64,000 bases of DNA. Source: Theobroma cacao. Taxonomy: Eukaryota > Streptophyta > Magnoliopsida > Malvales > Malvaceae. The DNA lies in NCBI RefSeq assembly GCF_000208745.1, contig NC_030853.1, forward strand, positions 25,104,682 through 25,168,681. The letters run 5' to 3'. The notes under the pieces are model-generated. The model made no database searches. It saw only the letters and a list, made by a program, of their open reading frames with translations, and was not told the DNA's origin. Within the stretch, counting starts at the first letter, position 1; each line of letters begins with the position of its first letter. The translations under genes were made by a program, and so were the position numbers. Below are positions 15,851-30,829 of this stretch, piece after piece.

Positions 15851-16340
15851 GCTTTCATTATTATACTTATAAAAGTGAGAGAATGAATATTTTCAATTCA
15901 AACATATATTATATAAGAGAGAAAAATAGTAACGGAGGTGTTGACGAGATTAATAATTATTATTTTTTAATTTTTTTATTATTATATGTGCAAAATTTAA
16001 AATATATAAATTCAAGACTTTGTATAGTTATCATTTTAATCCCTCTTCATTTGATTACTATTGTGTTAATAAACCATATCATGAGCTTTTAATTATTCAA
16101 AGAGGACTTTGGGTTTGAACAAAACCTAAGTCATTAGGTCAATGATCTTACTATTATACTTATAAAAGTGAGAGAATGAACATTTTCAATTTAAAAAAAG
16201 AAAAGAAAAACAGTAACGAGTTAAGGTGGTGACGAGATTAACAGTTATTATTCTTTAATTTTTAATTTTTTAATATATATATAAAATTTGAAATATATAG
16301 GTCTATGGCTTTATATAATTACCATTTTAATCACTCATAT
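15779..16340. repeat. Two tandem copies of a roughly 273-bp unit
   Basis: Units at about 15779-16050 and 16052-16340 share CATGAGCTTTTAATTATTCA, TATACTTATAAAAGTGAGAG, AGTAACG...GACGAGATTAA and ATAGTTATCATTTTAAT-like ends. Part of the unit also ends copy A (about 15000-15080), so three copies of that part exist. No gene content. Confidence 0.75.
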
Positions 16341-19100
16341 AAAATTCTAAATCTTTCACTGAAAAAAAAATTAAATGATAATTAAAAAGGACAATGAAAT
16401 TAAATTAGTAGAAAATGTACAAAAAGGTGCTGAAAAAAAAAAAGAAAAATTGGGCCTTATTTTATGCCTCTCCTTAGAGAGGAGACATATTGCTTATTGC
16501 CCCTCCTTATTTTTGGGCCAATTCTTGCCACAAACTCTGACATCGGTACGTACAATTGAACCAATGCAAATGTCTTTCCAACTAGAACCCACTGACTTAA
16601 CCCATGGCTGAGGCCCAGCCAAAGTTAGGAACCTCGGACAGCACCAAGTAGTAACTATGGCTATTTGATATAAGTAGAAAGGTATGATTATGACAGTTTC
16701 TATGTATATCTTAGTACTAAAATATTGTATTTTTATTTTAAATTAAACTCTCAGATTGTGATACTAGCTTTAAATTAAGATGGATTTGTAAGTGAATACG
16801 TAATAGATGTTATAGACTTCATAAAAATATAAAATTAAACATTATTTGGTGATAAATTAGAATAAACTAAAAGCCATGATTGCATGAGATGCTTCCTGAG
16901 GGAGGTCATGAGACATTAAGATTTAAGACAAACCAAGTGGCTCACACACATTAGAGGAACTTCAGCAAGATTAATTCAATTGATTAGATCGTTTGTTTTA
17001 ACAGTAACAAATTTTCAATTCGAATATCAATAATTAATTATCGATGTTACTACTGTTCATAATATAAGCTATTTGATAAGATAGAAAAATTACACATTTA
17101 TATTTTAATTTAACCTTTATTATCATTTATAAATTTTTCTCAAATTTATTTTTATAAGGAAAAGAAGATAATAATGAATGTTAACCTTTATTATCATTTA
17201 TAAGCATTGACGTCTTTAGCGTACAGTGGATTAGTGGAGGAGGATGTGAAGTGAGCAGTCTTAGCACCCGCCACTAGTTTTGGTCCGCAATGTCACAATC
17301 ATACTAGGCGTGGTCTACCCCTCATAATATTATGTTATTAAAAGTTTAAACCACCTGATCACTTTCATTAGAGACAATACAATAAAGTAAGTATCCTAAT
17401 TAATCATTGTTTTACCATAATCACAAATGGCTAATTGATTTTTTTTTAGAAGCTTTATGTAAAAGGGGAACATTCGATTTAGATATACCATCAGCATAAT
17501 TTACAAGCAACTTTAGTTCATTAAACCATTTGCCTTGTATCTAATACGAACTACCAAATTAACAGTGATTATGTGATAATTAACCAAACATTATTAAAGA
17601 AATGAAATTCCCAAATAATTCGAGTATAAATTTTTATTAGTAATTTTAAATACACAAGTCGGGTTTAATAAGTTTACTAAATTTTACCGAAATGAACGGA
17701 TCGAACAACCTATTGGGGACTTTTTCCTAGGGTTAGCCTTGTAGTCAATAGCGCCCTATAGTCAACATAGTAATAGATGACACGTCATAAAATTATGGTA
17801 TTCCTTTGACACTCTCTTCTCCTGTCTCCACTTTACGTTCTCGCTTCAAAAGCGTGATGCAACTACCGACTGGTCCAACGCTTCCCGTCTCGCCATTAAA
17901 ATCCCCCACCACTAAGTTTTGCCCCATTTCTCCTTTCTTATCATTTTCAGTTCCGAACTCAATTGTGTTTTCCGTTCATGCACCGAACGCTGCCTGCAAA
18001 TTGGGCATAGGTTTCTTTTCCCTTTGCCTTACCCCTATTGTACAGATTTAATATTGGATCCACAGCAGCTGCCTTCTTTGGAGACCATTCGTCGTTAGTG
18101 TGAGTAAATTATTTGCAGTGTAGCGACCGTTTATTGGTTTTGTCAGTGTGAGCTTGTGTTCGCTACTTGCTCTCTTCAGTCTAAGTCGGGGACAAATTGG
18201 CCAAATTCAGGACGAATCGTGGGACCAATACTGTCCCACAAGCTTTAAAACTGCTGCTTTCCTACTTACCAGTGTACTTTGATTTTAATTTTTTTTTAAA
18301 AAAATTAGGTTTGGACATTATTGTTTGGAGTTTGAGTTTCATTTGAATTATGATTTTCTATATGTGTATGGTTAATGGAAAGAAGTTAGAGTAATTTTTT
18401 ATAAAAGCAATGTAAAATCTTATAGGATTAGGATTAATTTAATTACTTATAAATATGAGTCTTATGTTGCATATTGAGATATACATAAGTGGCAAACAAC
18501 AATCCACAAATAATTTTGTGAATTCTTCTTTAATTTTATCTGTGTTTCTTCCTCCGACTTCTAGTGTTTCTTTTTCTGGTTGAAGTTTGATAATTGTTAT
18601 TTCAATTTCCGAAAATCGACCAACTCTTCGTGATTTCAATTTTAAAAAAATAAAGTATAATGATTTTTTTTTAGTTAGATTTGTGTATGTTAAATATCTA
18701 AAAGATGATTCTGTTTAAAGAAAAAATTTTAAATTTTAAACACAAGGTATAACCAGAATTATTATTTGAAAATAAAATTAATTGGTTTCCTTATTTTTAT
18801 ATTTAAAATAGAATTGATTGTATTTTTTTTTATAAAACTTCAGTCTTTAAAAAATATTTAAAGATAAAATTATTTTTTTTTAGTTTTTATTTTTCACCGT
18901 CCTTGTCTTCCGTTTCACTTTTTTCTGAACTTCTCATATATAAATATATATATATATGTAAAAGGGCGTTTAGTTCTTTTCCTCTTCCTTTACACCTAAT
19001 TCAATTAAAACTTTCTCACCAAATTCTCTGTTCTTACCTAAGCTTCTGTATATTTTCTCTCCGGTCACATAAGTCCTTCTTCTTGTTTTTAGGTGTCGGG
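16341..19100. other. Intergenic DNA and upstream region of the ARIADNE gene
   Basis: No gene is supported. 17112-17205 has a short direct repeat of AACCTTTATTATCATTTATA. 17800-18260 is clearly richer in GC and pyrimidines than its surroundings but has only a short frame; it could be a transcript leader or a remnant. 18930-19100 looks like the promoter and leader of the downstream gene, with TA-rich TATA-like sequence at about 18937-18957 followed by a CT-rich leader. Confidence 0.4.
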
Positions 19101-22100
19101 ATGGAGTCTGAGGACGATATAATTGACGACTTGGTTTCGATGGAAGACGATTTTTACAGCGGCGATTTTAGCGATTATTACGACGAACCTAACGATGAGG
19201 ACAACGATTACTACTCTGATGGTGATGATGATTACGGTTTACTTGAAGATGACGAGGATGATCAAGACGCCGTCGTTTCTCGTCGCGACCAGGTCATTTT
19301 TTTTCTAATTTCAAGAAAAAAAAGAAAAGCTTTATTTTAATAATTAGCTCGGAAAAAAGTTTTATTTTAATAATTCGGTTAACTTTAGAGTGTGTTATTG
19401 AATTTGAAGGATAATGTAATTTCAATGATAGGAGACAATTAAAGCTAAGTGAAATTTGTTGCAGAAAATAGAGGCGACAACGCTTGAAAATAATAGTACA
19501 AGTATAAAGAATAAAGATAAGTCAAGAAGATATTTGGAAAATTTTATATCCTTTTAATCATTTAGATCCGCGGTAGAATGATGAAAAGGAATATTATGTA
19601 GCTGATCATAGACTATTTTCAGGCTTGAGGGTTATTTGAATGATTTGGTTGTTACCATTATTAAAGAGGCAGCGATTGGCGTTTGGGGTTGGTAAATGGG
19701 GTCACAGAATCTTCCTCCATGCAATGCTGATCTTGTTCTTGATTTTTATTTTGTCTTTGATTGATTTGTATTCAAATAATTTGTTAAGTTAGGACCTCAT
19801 TACATCTTGGTTTTGATATAGTGATGAAGTAGGTTGAGGTTTAGTTTTGGGTTTGATGAATAGAAGTGATAGTGGGCAGTAATTACTTCCTCTCCACGTT
19901 CTTTCTAGTCAATAGAAGAAATTCCAGGCTTCAAATTTTCAAATTTTAAAAAATCAAAAACATTACACATTGAATTTAATACAACTATTTCCTGCTCTAC
20001 TACCATTATTAACTTGTTTTGGTTTCTATTGCAGCTAGGGTATACTGTTTTGAAGGAAGCAGATATAAAACAACGACAGGAGGATGACATTTCTAAAGTT
20101 TCTACTGTTCTTTCAATATCAAGAGTTGACGCAACCCTTTTGCTCCGTTATTATAATTGGTAATATGTTCATTCTCATTGTTCTGCCCTTTTGGTGGTAT
20201 TGAGGGTACTGTTGTGTTACTTACATTTGTTTGCAGGTATAGTTCTCAAGTTTGTCAATTTGTTCTCTTTTACATCTTATTTTATGGGCACCGTCTTTTG
20301 GCATCCTTTTCTAGCAAGCGAGCCATTCTGCGATCTAGGAAAGATGGATGTGGTTGCTTTTGCATGCTGTACTTTTCTTGTGTAAGGCTGTTTGTATTAT
20401 TATTTTCTGGAAACTTGTTTTTCTGAACATGGTTAGCATAGCAGGAGTGTGAGTAAAGTGCATGATGAATGGTTTGCTGATGAAGAAGGAGTACGGCAAA
20501 CTGTTGGATTGTTGGAGAGACCAGTTATTCGAGTATCCAATGCTAGAGAAGTAAGTTCTATAGATCTGTGGATTTGTTTTTTTTTTTTGGGTAACTTTTT
20601 CTTTTCTGATTGTTGATCTCTGTTAATCACCTACTTATCACACATATTCTTGTTTCCTGACCAGCTTACTTGTGGGATTTGTTTTGAATCTCTTCCGCGT
20701 GACAATATTTCTTCAGCTGCTTGTGGTCATCCATTTTGCCGGACTTGCTGGCAAGGTATCTCACATATGCTGTGTCTGATAGGCTAACTTTCCATCTAAT
20801 CTAAGTGATGGTTGTATGCAAATGTTTTCTCCGTTATTCAAAATTAAAGTTTCTGCTGAATATGGCCTTAATAACATACCAATTTGGCCTTGGTAATCAA
20901 GGTTTTGATTTTAATATATTAGGTAGCTAATATATACTGCATTTAGTGTACTTTTGTTATTCAAAGTACTTCATCCTTGTCTGCTTTTTGACATGCAAAC
21001 TTTGCTTATACTTTTTGTTGCTATATTTGGTTTATTATTGTAGGCTACATTTGTACAACCATTAATGATGGTCCTGGATGTTTATCGCTAAGATGTCCTG
21101 TTCCATCTTGTAATGCTGCCGTTGGCCAAGGTATGATTGATAAATTGGCAACTATTGAAGAAAAGGAAAAGTATTCTCGTTATCTACTCAGGTCTTATAT
21201 TGAAGACAACAGGAAGGTATGTTTTACATTTGAAACCCTGAGATATACCATTATAACTTTATGATACAATTGATTCCTTATCTCCTTCCTTAAATTAGCC
21301 ATAAAAAATTTAAACTTGTGTGTTTGCTGAGACTGGACTACTGAAAGTTGGGTAGACTCTTCTTAATGCATATATGCATGCATGTGTCCCCATTTATTTA
21401 GCATTTGTGAGTGCAATGTGTAATTGAGCATGAATTTCTGGTTCCCTTAGTTTTAATGGGGCATCTCTTTATGCTTGTAGTTCTTACCTTTTTTTTCCTT
21501 GTTTCTTCTTTTCTTCTTGTTTGCTGCTAGACCAAATGGTGTCCTGCTCCAGGGTGTGAATTTGCTGTTGATTTTGCTGTTGGCAGTGGAAATTTTGATG
21601 TCTCCTGCATTTGCTCACATAGCTTTTGTTGGAATGTAAGTTTCTTCTGACTTCTGGTAATTTGTTAAATTAGATTTCATGGACATTATTCTCTTCCAGA
21701 TGTCTAAGTTCTAGCAAATCTTGGTCATAGTGTACTGAAGAAGCTCATCGTCCTGTTGACTGTAATACCGTGGCAAAATGGATTTTAAAGAATAGCGCAG
21801 AGTCAGAAAATATGAATTGGTAAGGAGACACTCTAATGAAACATTTTTAACTTTTTTATAACTTAGTGCTAAGTGCTAACCTTGTTTGATTTTTAATTGC
21901 AAAGCCAGTTCTACCTATCTTTATTCTATTGCGTGTATTATCCCCTTCATTCATTTAAATAGTCTGTTATCTTGTAGCTTGAATACAATATGGTGGAAAT
22001 TTTTCTATCTTTTTTACTACTTTTGTTGTATGCTATGTTCAGGATACTAGCTAATTCCAAGCCTTGTCCCAAGTGCAAGCGTCCAATTGAAAAGAACCAA

Positions 22101-25100
22101 GGGTGTATGCACATGACATGCACGCCACCTTGTAAATTTGACTTTTGCTGGTAAGTTTTAAATCCTTTGTTGGTACAGGAAAACGGACACTGCTTGATAT
22201 GAGATATATATGGCGAGTGTGTCTATTTAGAGTTTAGAGTGGGATAGGGTTAGAGAACTAGGGATTTAAAGGCTTATGGCTATATTTTGGAATAAGGGCT
22301 AGGATTCAGGAATCAATCAGGTTTGATTCAATTGTAAATCTGAAAAGAAGATTGAAATTGAGGGGAAAGAGTGCTGGAGAAATTTTAGGTAGTGTCCTGT
22401 GAATGGTAAACCAAGAGTATTGTGACAATTAAGTAAAAGAAAGAAGGGGGAGGAAGAAAAAAAGAAGAATACAACAATATTTAGGTATCCATGCCTTAAT
22501 AATCTTTATTCTCGTAATTTCATTAATTAAAAAGCTTACATTAATTTCTACTCTCATAATTTCATTGATTAAAAGCCTAATAAAACCCAAAGATTAGTAA
22601 TGAATTCAAGGCTACCACTAAAAATAATAGGACTAGGATTCATTATAGGAAACTAACTAGTAAGCTAACTAAACAAGCTTGGACTCGGAGAAAATAAGAC
22701 TAAACTCCTAGATAATTTGAAATTCTCCAACAAAATTAGCCCTAGGGTGCATTGTTTGCTGAAATTATGATGCTGTCCCTGAAAAATAAACTACACAAAA
22801 TTCATGATAGGTAATCCAAAGTTCCTAAATTAAATTACATAAACATTGGGAATGAATTTGAGGTCTTCAGCTGCTGCATCTCTCTTTTTATGAAGTCTGT
22901 AATCTTAATTTATGTGATTTTCAATTATATGTAAATGCAGGTTATGCCTTGGTACATGGTCAGAACATGGTGAGAGAACTGGTGGTTTCTATGCTTGTAA
23001 TCGTTATGAAGCAGCTAAGCAAGAGGGAGTGGTATGGAGATTAATAATTTCTTTTTTGTAATTGTCTTTTAACATCTGCTTGAGTAATGGTTGAGCTTGG
23101 GACTCATATTTCATATTATTGCTTGCAGTATGATGAGGCTGAAAGAAGGCGAGAAATGGCAAAGAATTCCTTGGAGAAATACACTCATTATTATGAGCGC
23201 TGGGCGAGCAATCAATTGGTAAGCAAATGTTACTTTTAAGTCCTACCCATTTCCCTGCTTTGTTATTTCATAGGTCCTTAATGAATTTTCTTCTTCTTAC
23301 TTTAATATTTTTTTAAGTTAACACCTATATTCTGTGATTTTATCTGCTATGTGATTAATGCTAGCAACTCAAACTTTAGATGTTTCCTGTCAAACGTGAA
23401 GCTTCCTGTGCCTTTGTATCAAACAAAGGTATTTGACATGTCAAGGATTTCTAAAAATGACTTTTATATGAGCTAACAACCATATTTAATATATGTAAAA
23501 AAGAAAAAGACAGCAGACAATGATGAGGGGAAAGTAGGGAAGGAAAACAATCTGAATGGCCAAGGCCTTTTACAGGAGCTAAGTCTTTGGTATCCCAGAT
23601 ACAAAAAAACAGAAGTCATTATCTGGTTATTGTTTTCACAGAAAGTGGCACTTTTGAGACTTTTGCTCTTTTTTTTTTGGGCAAGTGACTTTGCTCATTG
23701 ATATGCCGCCAAATGCTTAACCTTTGAAATTGCAATTGGAATAGAGGATCCAGTCTTCTGCTTCAAAGTGTAGTAACTACATTCTATTGGGCATTATAGC
23801 TTTACTAGAAAATGATGAGTTGGCATTGTTTTCATAAATGCTGTTTTTTGATGTTATAAGCTTCTGTGATTGGTTCCATCTTAGCTTTGTCTTTTTTTCC
23901 TTTTATTGATTGAATTAATAAAATGTTGAATTTTTCTATTGATAATAAATTTGCATAACCTGAAAGTTCCTATTTGCAGTCAAGGCATAAAGCTCTTGCA
24001 GATTTAAATCAGATGCAAACTGTGCACGTGAGCTTTTACCTCCTCTCTTTTTATTTTGAAATGTGCATCTTGCTATTCCTATTTGTTAGTATTATTTTTA
24101 CTTGGTTTTACATCTTCATTATTTTGCCTTAATTAGCTGATTCACTTGTCATTTATATTTGGCTTTTGAGTTTTCTTCTTCAAGTGAACATAAAAAACTT
24201 ATTCTTAACAAAGGCAGCTCTTTTAAATGATATTTTGGAGTTTATGAGACTTTACTGCCTTTTTCTTAGGTTTAGCTTATTTTTTCAAAATTTCGTTCAC
24301 AACAGTTTTTGGAAGGAACGTGTGTTATGGTAAACTCTTAGAGGTTGCCAAATGTTATGCCCCTGGGAATTATTAGAAGCATCTTTTCAGCATGGTTGGT
24401 TGTGTTTGGAAGTTCTGCAGTGGGTGCAATTTCTGTTAGAAAGCAGCTTTCAGATGGTTACTTCTTGTCATTCAAATTGATAGAGACCTCATGGCTATAT
24501 TAGAACTATCTGATGGATACCTCCTTTTCTTCTTCTTTCTTAAATCCTTTTTTAATTTTTAATTTCTAAGCAAATATCTTGAATTTGCCAGCTCGAGAAG
24601 CTTAGTGACTTACAATGCACGCCTGAGTCTCAGCTTAAGTTTATAACAGAGGCATGGCTTCAGGTAAATCAGTCATATGAACACCACATGTTTATTGCTT
24701 TTTCAGAAAAATTGTAAATTCATGTTTTTGTGATGCTTCAAATGTTGCAGATTGTTGAATGTAGACGAGTTCTTAAATGGACTTATGCGTATGGGTATTA
24801 CCTTCCTGAGCACGAGCATGCTAAGAGACAGTTTTTTGAGTACTTGCAAGGTACAAGTGTATTTTCAGAAATGCTTGGAGGGACTACAGATGTATTACAA
24901 ATTTATTTTTCTTTATGGACAATTAATAATGTGACCAAGTTTGCATTTTGTTTAGGGGAGGCAGAGTCTGGTTTGGAAAGGCTTCATCAGTGCGCTGAGA
25001 AGGAATTGAATAAATTTATTCTTTGTGATGGCCCATCAAAGGAGTTTGATGAGTTTCGTGCAAAGTTAGCTGGGCTGACTAGGTATGTCATATATCTACT

Positions 25101-25516
25101 TTTAAATGAATGACGTAGTGTTTATGTTCAATAAAATTATTCGGTAATCTGGCTCTCTTTTTCTCATCTTGAAGTTGTGTTGACATGCACAAACTTCTTT
25201 CTCGTACGTTTAATCATATTTAGTAAACAAATGTTTCATGAGAGGGGCAGGATCCGGAAATGAGTTGAGAGCCTTTTCTAATTCAGTTTCTGGTGCATTT
25301 CTTTGTTGCAGCGTGACGAAGAATTACTTTGAGAATTTGGTTAGAGCGCTTGAGAATGGGCTAGCAGATGTGGACTCCCAGGCTGCTGCTGCAGCTTGCA
25401 GTAAGACAACAAGCTCGAAAAATTTGGGAGGGACTAGCAAGGGGCGAGGGGGCAGGGGAAAAGGGGGTTCTAAAACTGGTGGCTCCAGCAGAAATGTAGA
25501 TGATACAAGTAATTAG
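19101..25516 (+). CDS. ARI7: ARIADNE-family RBR E3 ubiquitin ligase (ARI7/ARI8-like)
   Basis: Fifteen exons: 19101-19292, 20035-20159, 20445-20550, 20665-20755, 21044-21216, 21531-21635, 21731-21819, 22043-22150, 22941-23031, 23129-23218, 23980-24027, 24592-24663, 24751-24850, 24956-25082 and 25312-25516 (TAG). They join in frame to 573 aa (Arabidopsis ARI8: 567). An acidic Asp/Glu/Tyr-rich N-terminus is followed by RING1 from about residue 142 (CGICFESL...CGHPFCRTC...CPVPSC), the IBR domain ([14 protein letters not shown]...CSHSFCWNC) and RING2 ([19 protein letters not shown]). The catalytic Cys is the one in NQGCMHM. Next comes the Ariadne helical domain ([27 protein letters not shown]). 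The Gly/Lys/Ser-rich C-terminus is low complexity. RBR ligases take ubiquitin from E2 onto the RING2 Cys before passing it to substrate. ARI7 versus ARI8 cannot be settled here; gene order favours ARI7. Confidence 0.95.
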
Positions 25517-26380
25517 TCTTGTGGCTGCCGTGCCTTGGTAGTTTCTGGGTTTTTGGTGGGTGAATATACATGTCCTTTACTACTTAGGGGAGCCTACTTT
25601 ATTTTTGGATTGCGTCTTTTGCTGTATATATGACATATATAAATGTATATTGCAAATAGTATACTTCCTATCAAATATAGCCTCCCGACTTGCCTTGCTT
25701 ACCGATTATGGCATGTTATTATTCCTACGTGTTAAATAGGCTTTTGAATGCAAATAGGGCCAAAAGGTAACAAGTCGGTATATAATTTGTATCATGTCCT
25801 TTTGTGTCTCTCTTACTGGCTCTGTTGATAAGACCGTGGAGAATCAGACTCTGGGTTCAAAACTATGACCTTAATCTTTTTAAAATAGAAGATTTGGTCT
25901 AATGAGAAACGGTAAGAATTGCAAATTTTACGCTATAGAAAAAGAAAAGAAGGGTTATCTAATTTGATCTTTTTGCCTTTTGAGACTTCACCTTGAGCTT
26001 GTCCTGTGACAAAATTTGAGGATCCAAATCAAGTGCATCATGATCTGTTGTTTTAGATTCAAAAAAAAGCTGCCCTCAGGCAATTTACAGATGAACATAT
26101 TTGTCAATGGGAAAGATTCAGTACTTAGCTTCATCTAACGATACGAGTACCAAAACAAAACCTTCCTTCATTAACATCTGGAGCTTGTAATCTTATGTAT
26201 ATCTTAGGGGAGTAACTCTATATAACTATGCAGACAAATATCCTTTCTATAAAAAAAAGCTTACATGAATTGGACTTCCCATTGCAATGTGTATATAGAT
26301 ATCATCTTTCTGTTTGTGGGAAGAAAAATTTTGTAGTAAGCTCTCAAATTGAGTTACCATATGTAGCTGGAAAAAATTGT
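25517..26380. other. Convergent intergenic region between ARI and CPK genes
   Basis: This 860-base space holds the 3' UTRs of two genes pointing at each other. AATAAA-like and TATATA-rich signals follow 25600. I see no further gene. Confidence 0.5.
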
Positions 26381-29195
<2,815 letters not shown>

Positions 29196-29755
29196 GGGAT
29201 GGCGCCGGCGACGAGGACGAAAACTACGTTTTGGATTGATCGGGGTTGATTTGGTTTGGCGTTTCAAATCATAAACATCCCATGGGAAGAAAGATTGATT
29301 CTTGAGGGCGTGGTGGTGGCCAGGGAAATGAGAATGTAAACCCTAGCAAAGGAAAAAGAGAATGGCGACTAAATTTGGTTTATTAAAGGAAGTTGGAAGG
29401 AGTTTTGAGAAACAACGTTGTTGGTTTGTCCCGCCATTTTCTTAGGACAGTTAAATTCCGTTATCGTTAACGTTAACGCCATTGATTTTGGTTATAAATA
29501 CCAGCCAATTTTTGGGATCTTTAGAACAAGAGCCACTCAAATCTAGGGATTCTTTTTTTTTTTTTTTCTCAAATTTCCTTTTCTATATATATATATAAAA
29601 CTTAATTTATTAAAAGGGTAATGAAATAACTCTCATAAAAATGAATAAACAAATGGGTTGATAAATTAAGATCATCAAGGAGTATATATACTTTAATCTA
29701 AAAAATTGCAGATAATCACAATTAATTATCAACATTTGCAATAATCAGCAGTAAG

Positions 29756-29787
<32 letters not shown>

Positions 29788-29947
29788 GCTGTATATGCAA
29801 TGGATGGTAACAAATTTTTCTTCATTAAAAGTGTAACTTACATTGAACATTATTCAAATTTTGGGTTAATTCCTACAAAGCATATATATCTGGAAACATT
29901 TGGGTTTTCCTTCTTAGAGCTCTGATCTCTGCTGAGGAAGGAAGCTT
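29196..29947. other. Promoter of CPK24-like gene and (TA)n microsatellite
   Basis: Minus-strand leader and promoter up to about 29500, then AT-rich sequence. An uninterrupted TA run lies at 29756-29784, a likely polymorphic microsatellite. No gene. Confidence 0.5.
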
Positions 29948-30175
29948 TCATTCTCTAACATTTGACACATCGAGATCACTTACTAAACCCATTTTGTTTG
30001 AAATGAGAGGCACTGGGAAGCAGCAGTCTTGTGGCAACCATGAAACTCCTTTGTTGCTCCATTGAGACTCCAACACTACCAGGAACAGATAGATGAAAGC
30101 AAGAAGAGAGATTGCAAAAGAGAGATACATCTCTCCTTTGAAAGAAGTAATAGCTGGAACTGATGAAACATTCAT
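29948..30175 (-). CDS. Small single-pass membrane protein, unknown
   Basis: A 75-residue intronless frame with one strongly hydrophobic segment at about residues 16-36 (MYLSFAISLLAFIYLFLVVL), a short N-terminus, and a polar C-terminus with two adjacent Cys (QDCCFPVP). Support for a real gene comes from its upstream side: TATTTAAA on the coding strand (30248-30241) lies 66 bases before the ATG, followed by a CT-rich leader with CTCTCAAAGAAAC just before the start, a typical plant promoter arrangement. I do not recognise the protein family. The alternative is a chance frame in the upstream region of CPK24. Confidence 0.5.
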   Translation of the reverse strand: MNVSSVPAITSFKGEMYLSFAISLLAFIYLFLVVLESQWSNKGVSWLPQDCCFPVPLISNKMGLVSDLDVSNVRE

Positions 30176-30829
30176 TGTTTCTTTGAGAGAGTTGGATGTA
30201 TCAAAGATGAGATGAGAAGAGAAGAGGGTGTGGTGGAGTTTTTAAATAGGGAAAAGATGGTATGCATAAATCAAATTCAATGAATGATTAGTTAAGAGAG
30301 AATGTGAGAGGAGCAGAAAAAATCTCCGACAGAGAGGCTTGAAAGGTATGGGTAATGGGGAGGAGGGGGGGACTTGTTTAGTCACTGGGGGGGGCAATGC
30401 ATTGAATCTATTGATGCAACGTCCAACTTGGTCATGTGGGTGCTGCTTTCTTGCTCTATACTTTTATATCAATGAATGATTCTTTTCCAAGTTCATGCAT
30501 TGAGGGACCCATCAGGGTGCATGTTCTCTGAACCTATTTTTCGTTAGGATTTCCTGTGTTTTCTTTTCTTTTCTTTTTTTTTAATTGTATGATATTTCTG
30601 TGTTTTAGGACTTGGAAAATGACATGTCCATTGTCCAACCGTACATATGAATCCTGGCCAAGAAGCAAAATGCTTACTTGCAAATGGGTTCAACTTGATC
30701 CACTTGAGGTCAATTCCAACTGTCTGGTCTCACCTCATGTACGATGAACATGGGCAAACATTGAGCTGAAATCCAGCGCCATCTGTTCAGTGAAAGAAAC
30801 CTGTGGGCATGATTTTTATGACGAAGTTT
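30176..30829. other. Upstream flank without further genes
   Basis: Contains the promoter above, a GA- and G-rich patch near 30330-30395, and a pyrimidine tract at 30556-30583. I find no coding sequence. Confidence 0.4.
30241..30248 (-). promoter_or_regulatory. TATA box of the small membrane-protein gene
   Basis: TATTTAAA on the minus strand, 66 bases from the ATG; this predicts a leader of about 35 bases. Confidence 0.5.

Noticed and set aside
18903..19100. In-frame upstream extension of the ARIADNE protein
   Set aside because: The frame is open but reads through a CT-rich leader. The Met at 19101 gives the family-typical acidic MESEDD start.
29196..29267. Upstream start for the CPK24-like kinase
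   Set aside because: Starting at 29267 would place 24 basic residues before MGSC and abolish the myristoylation signal used by this family.
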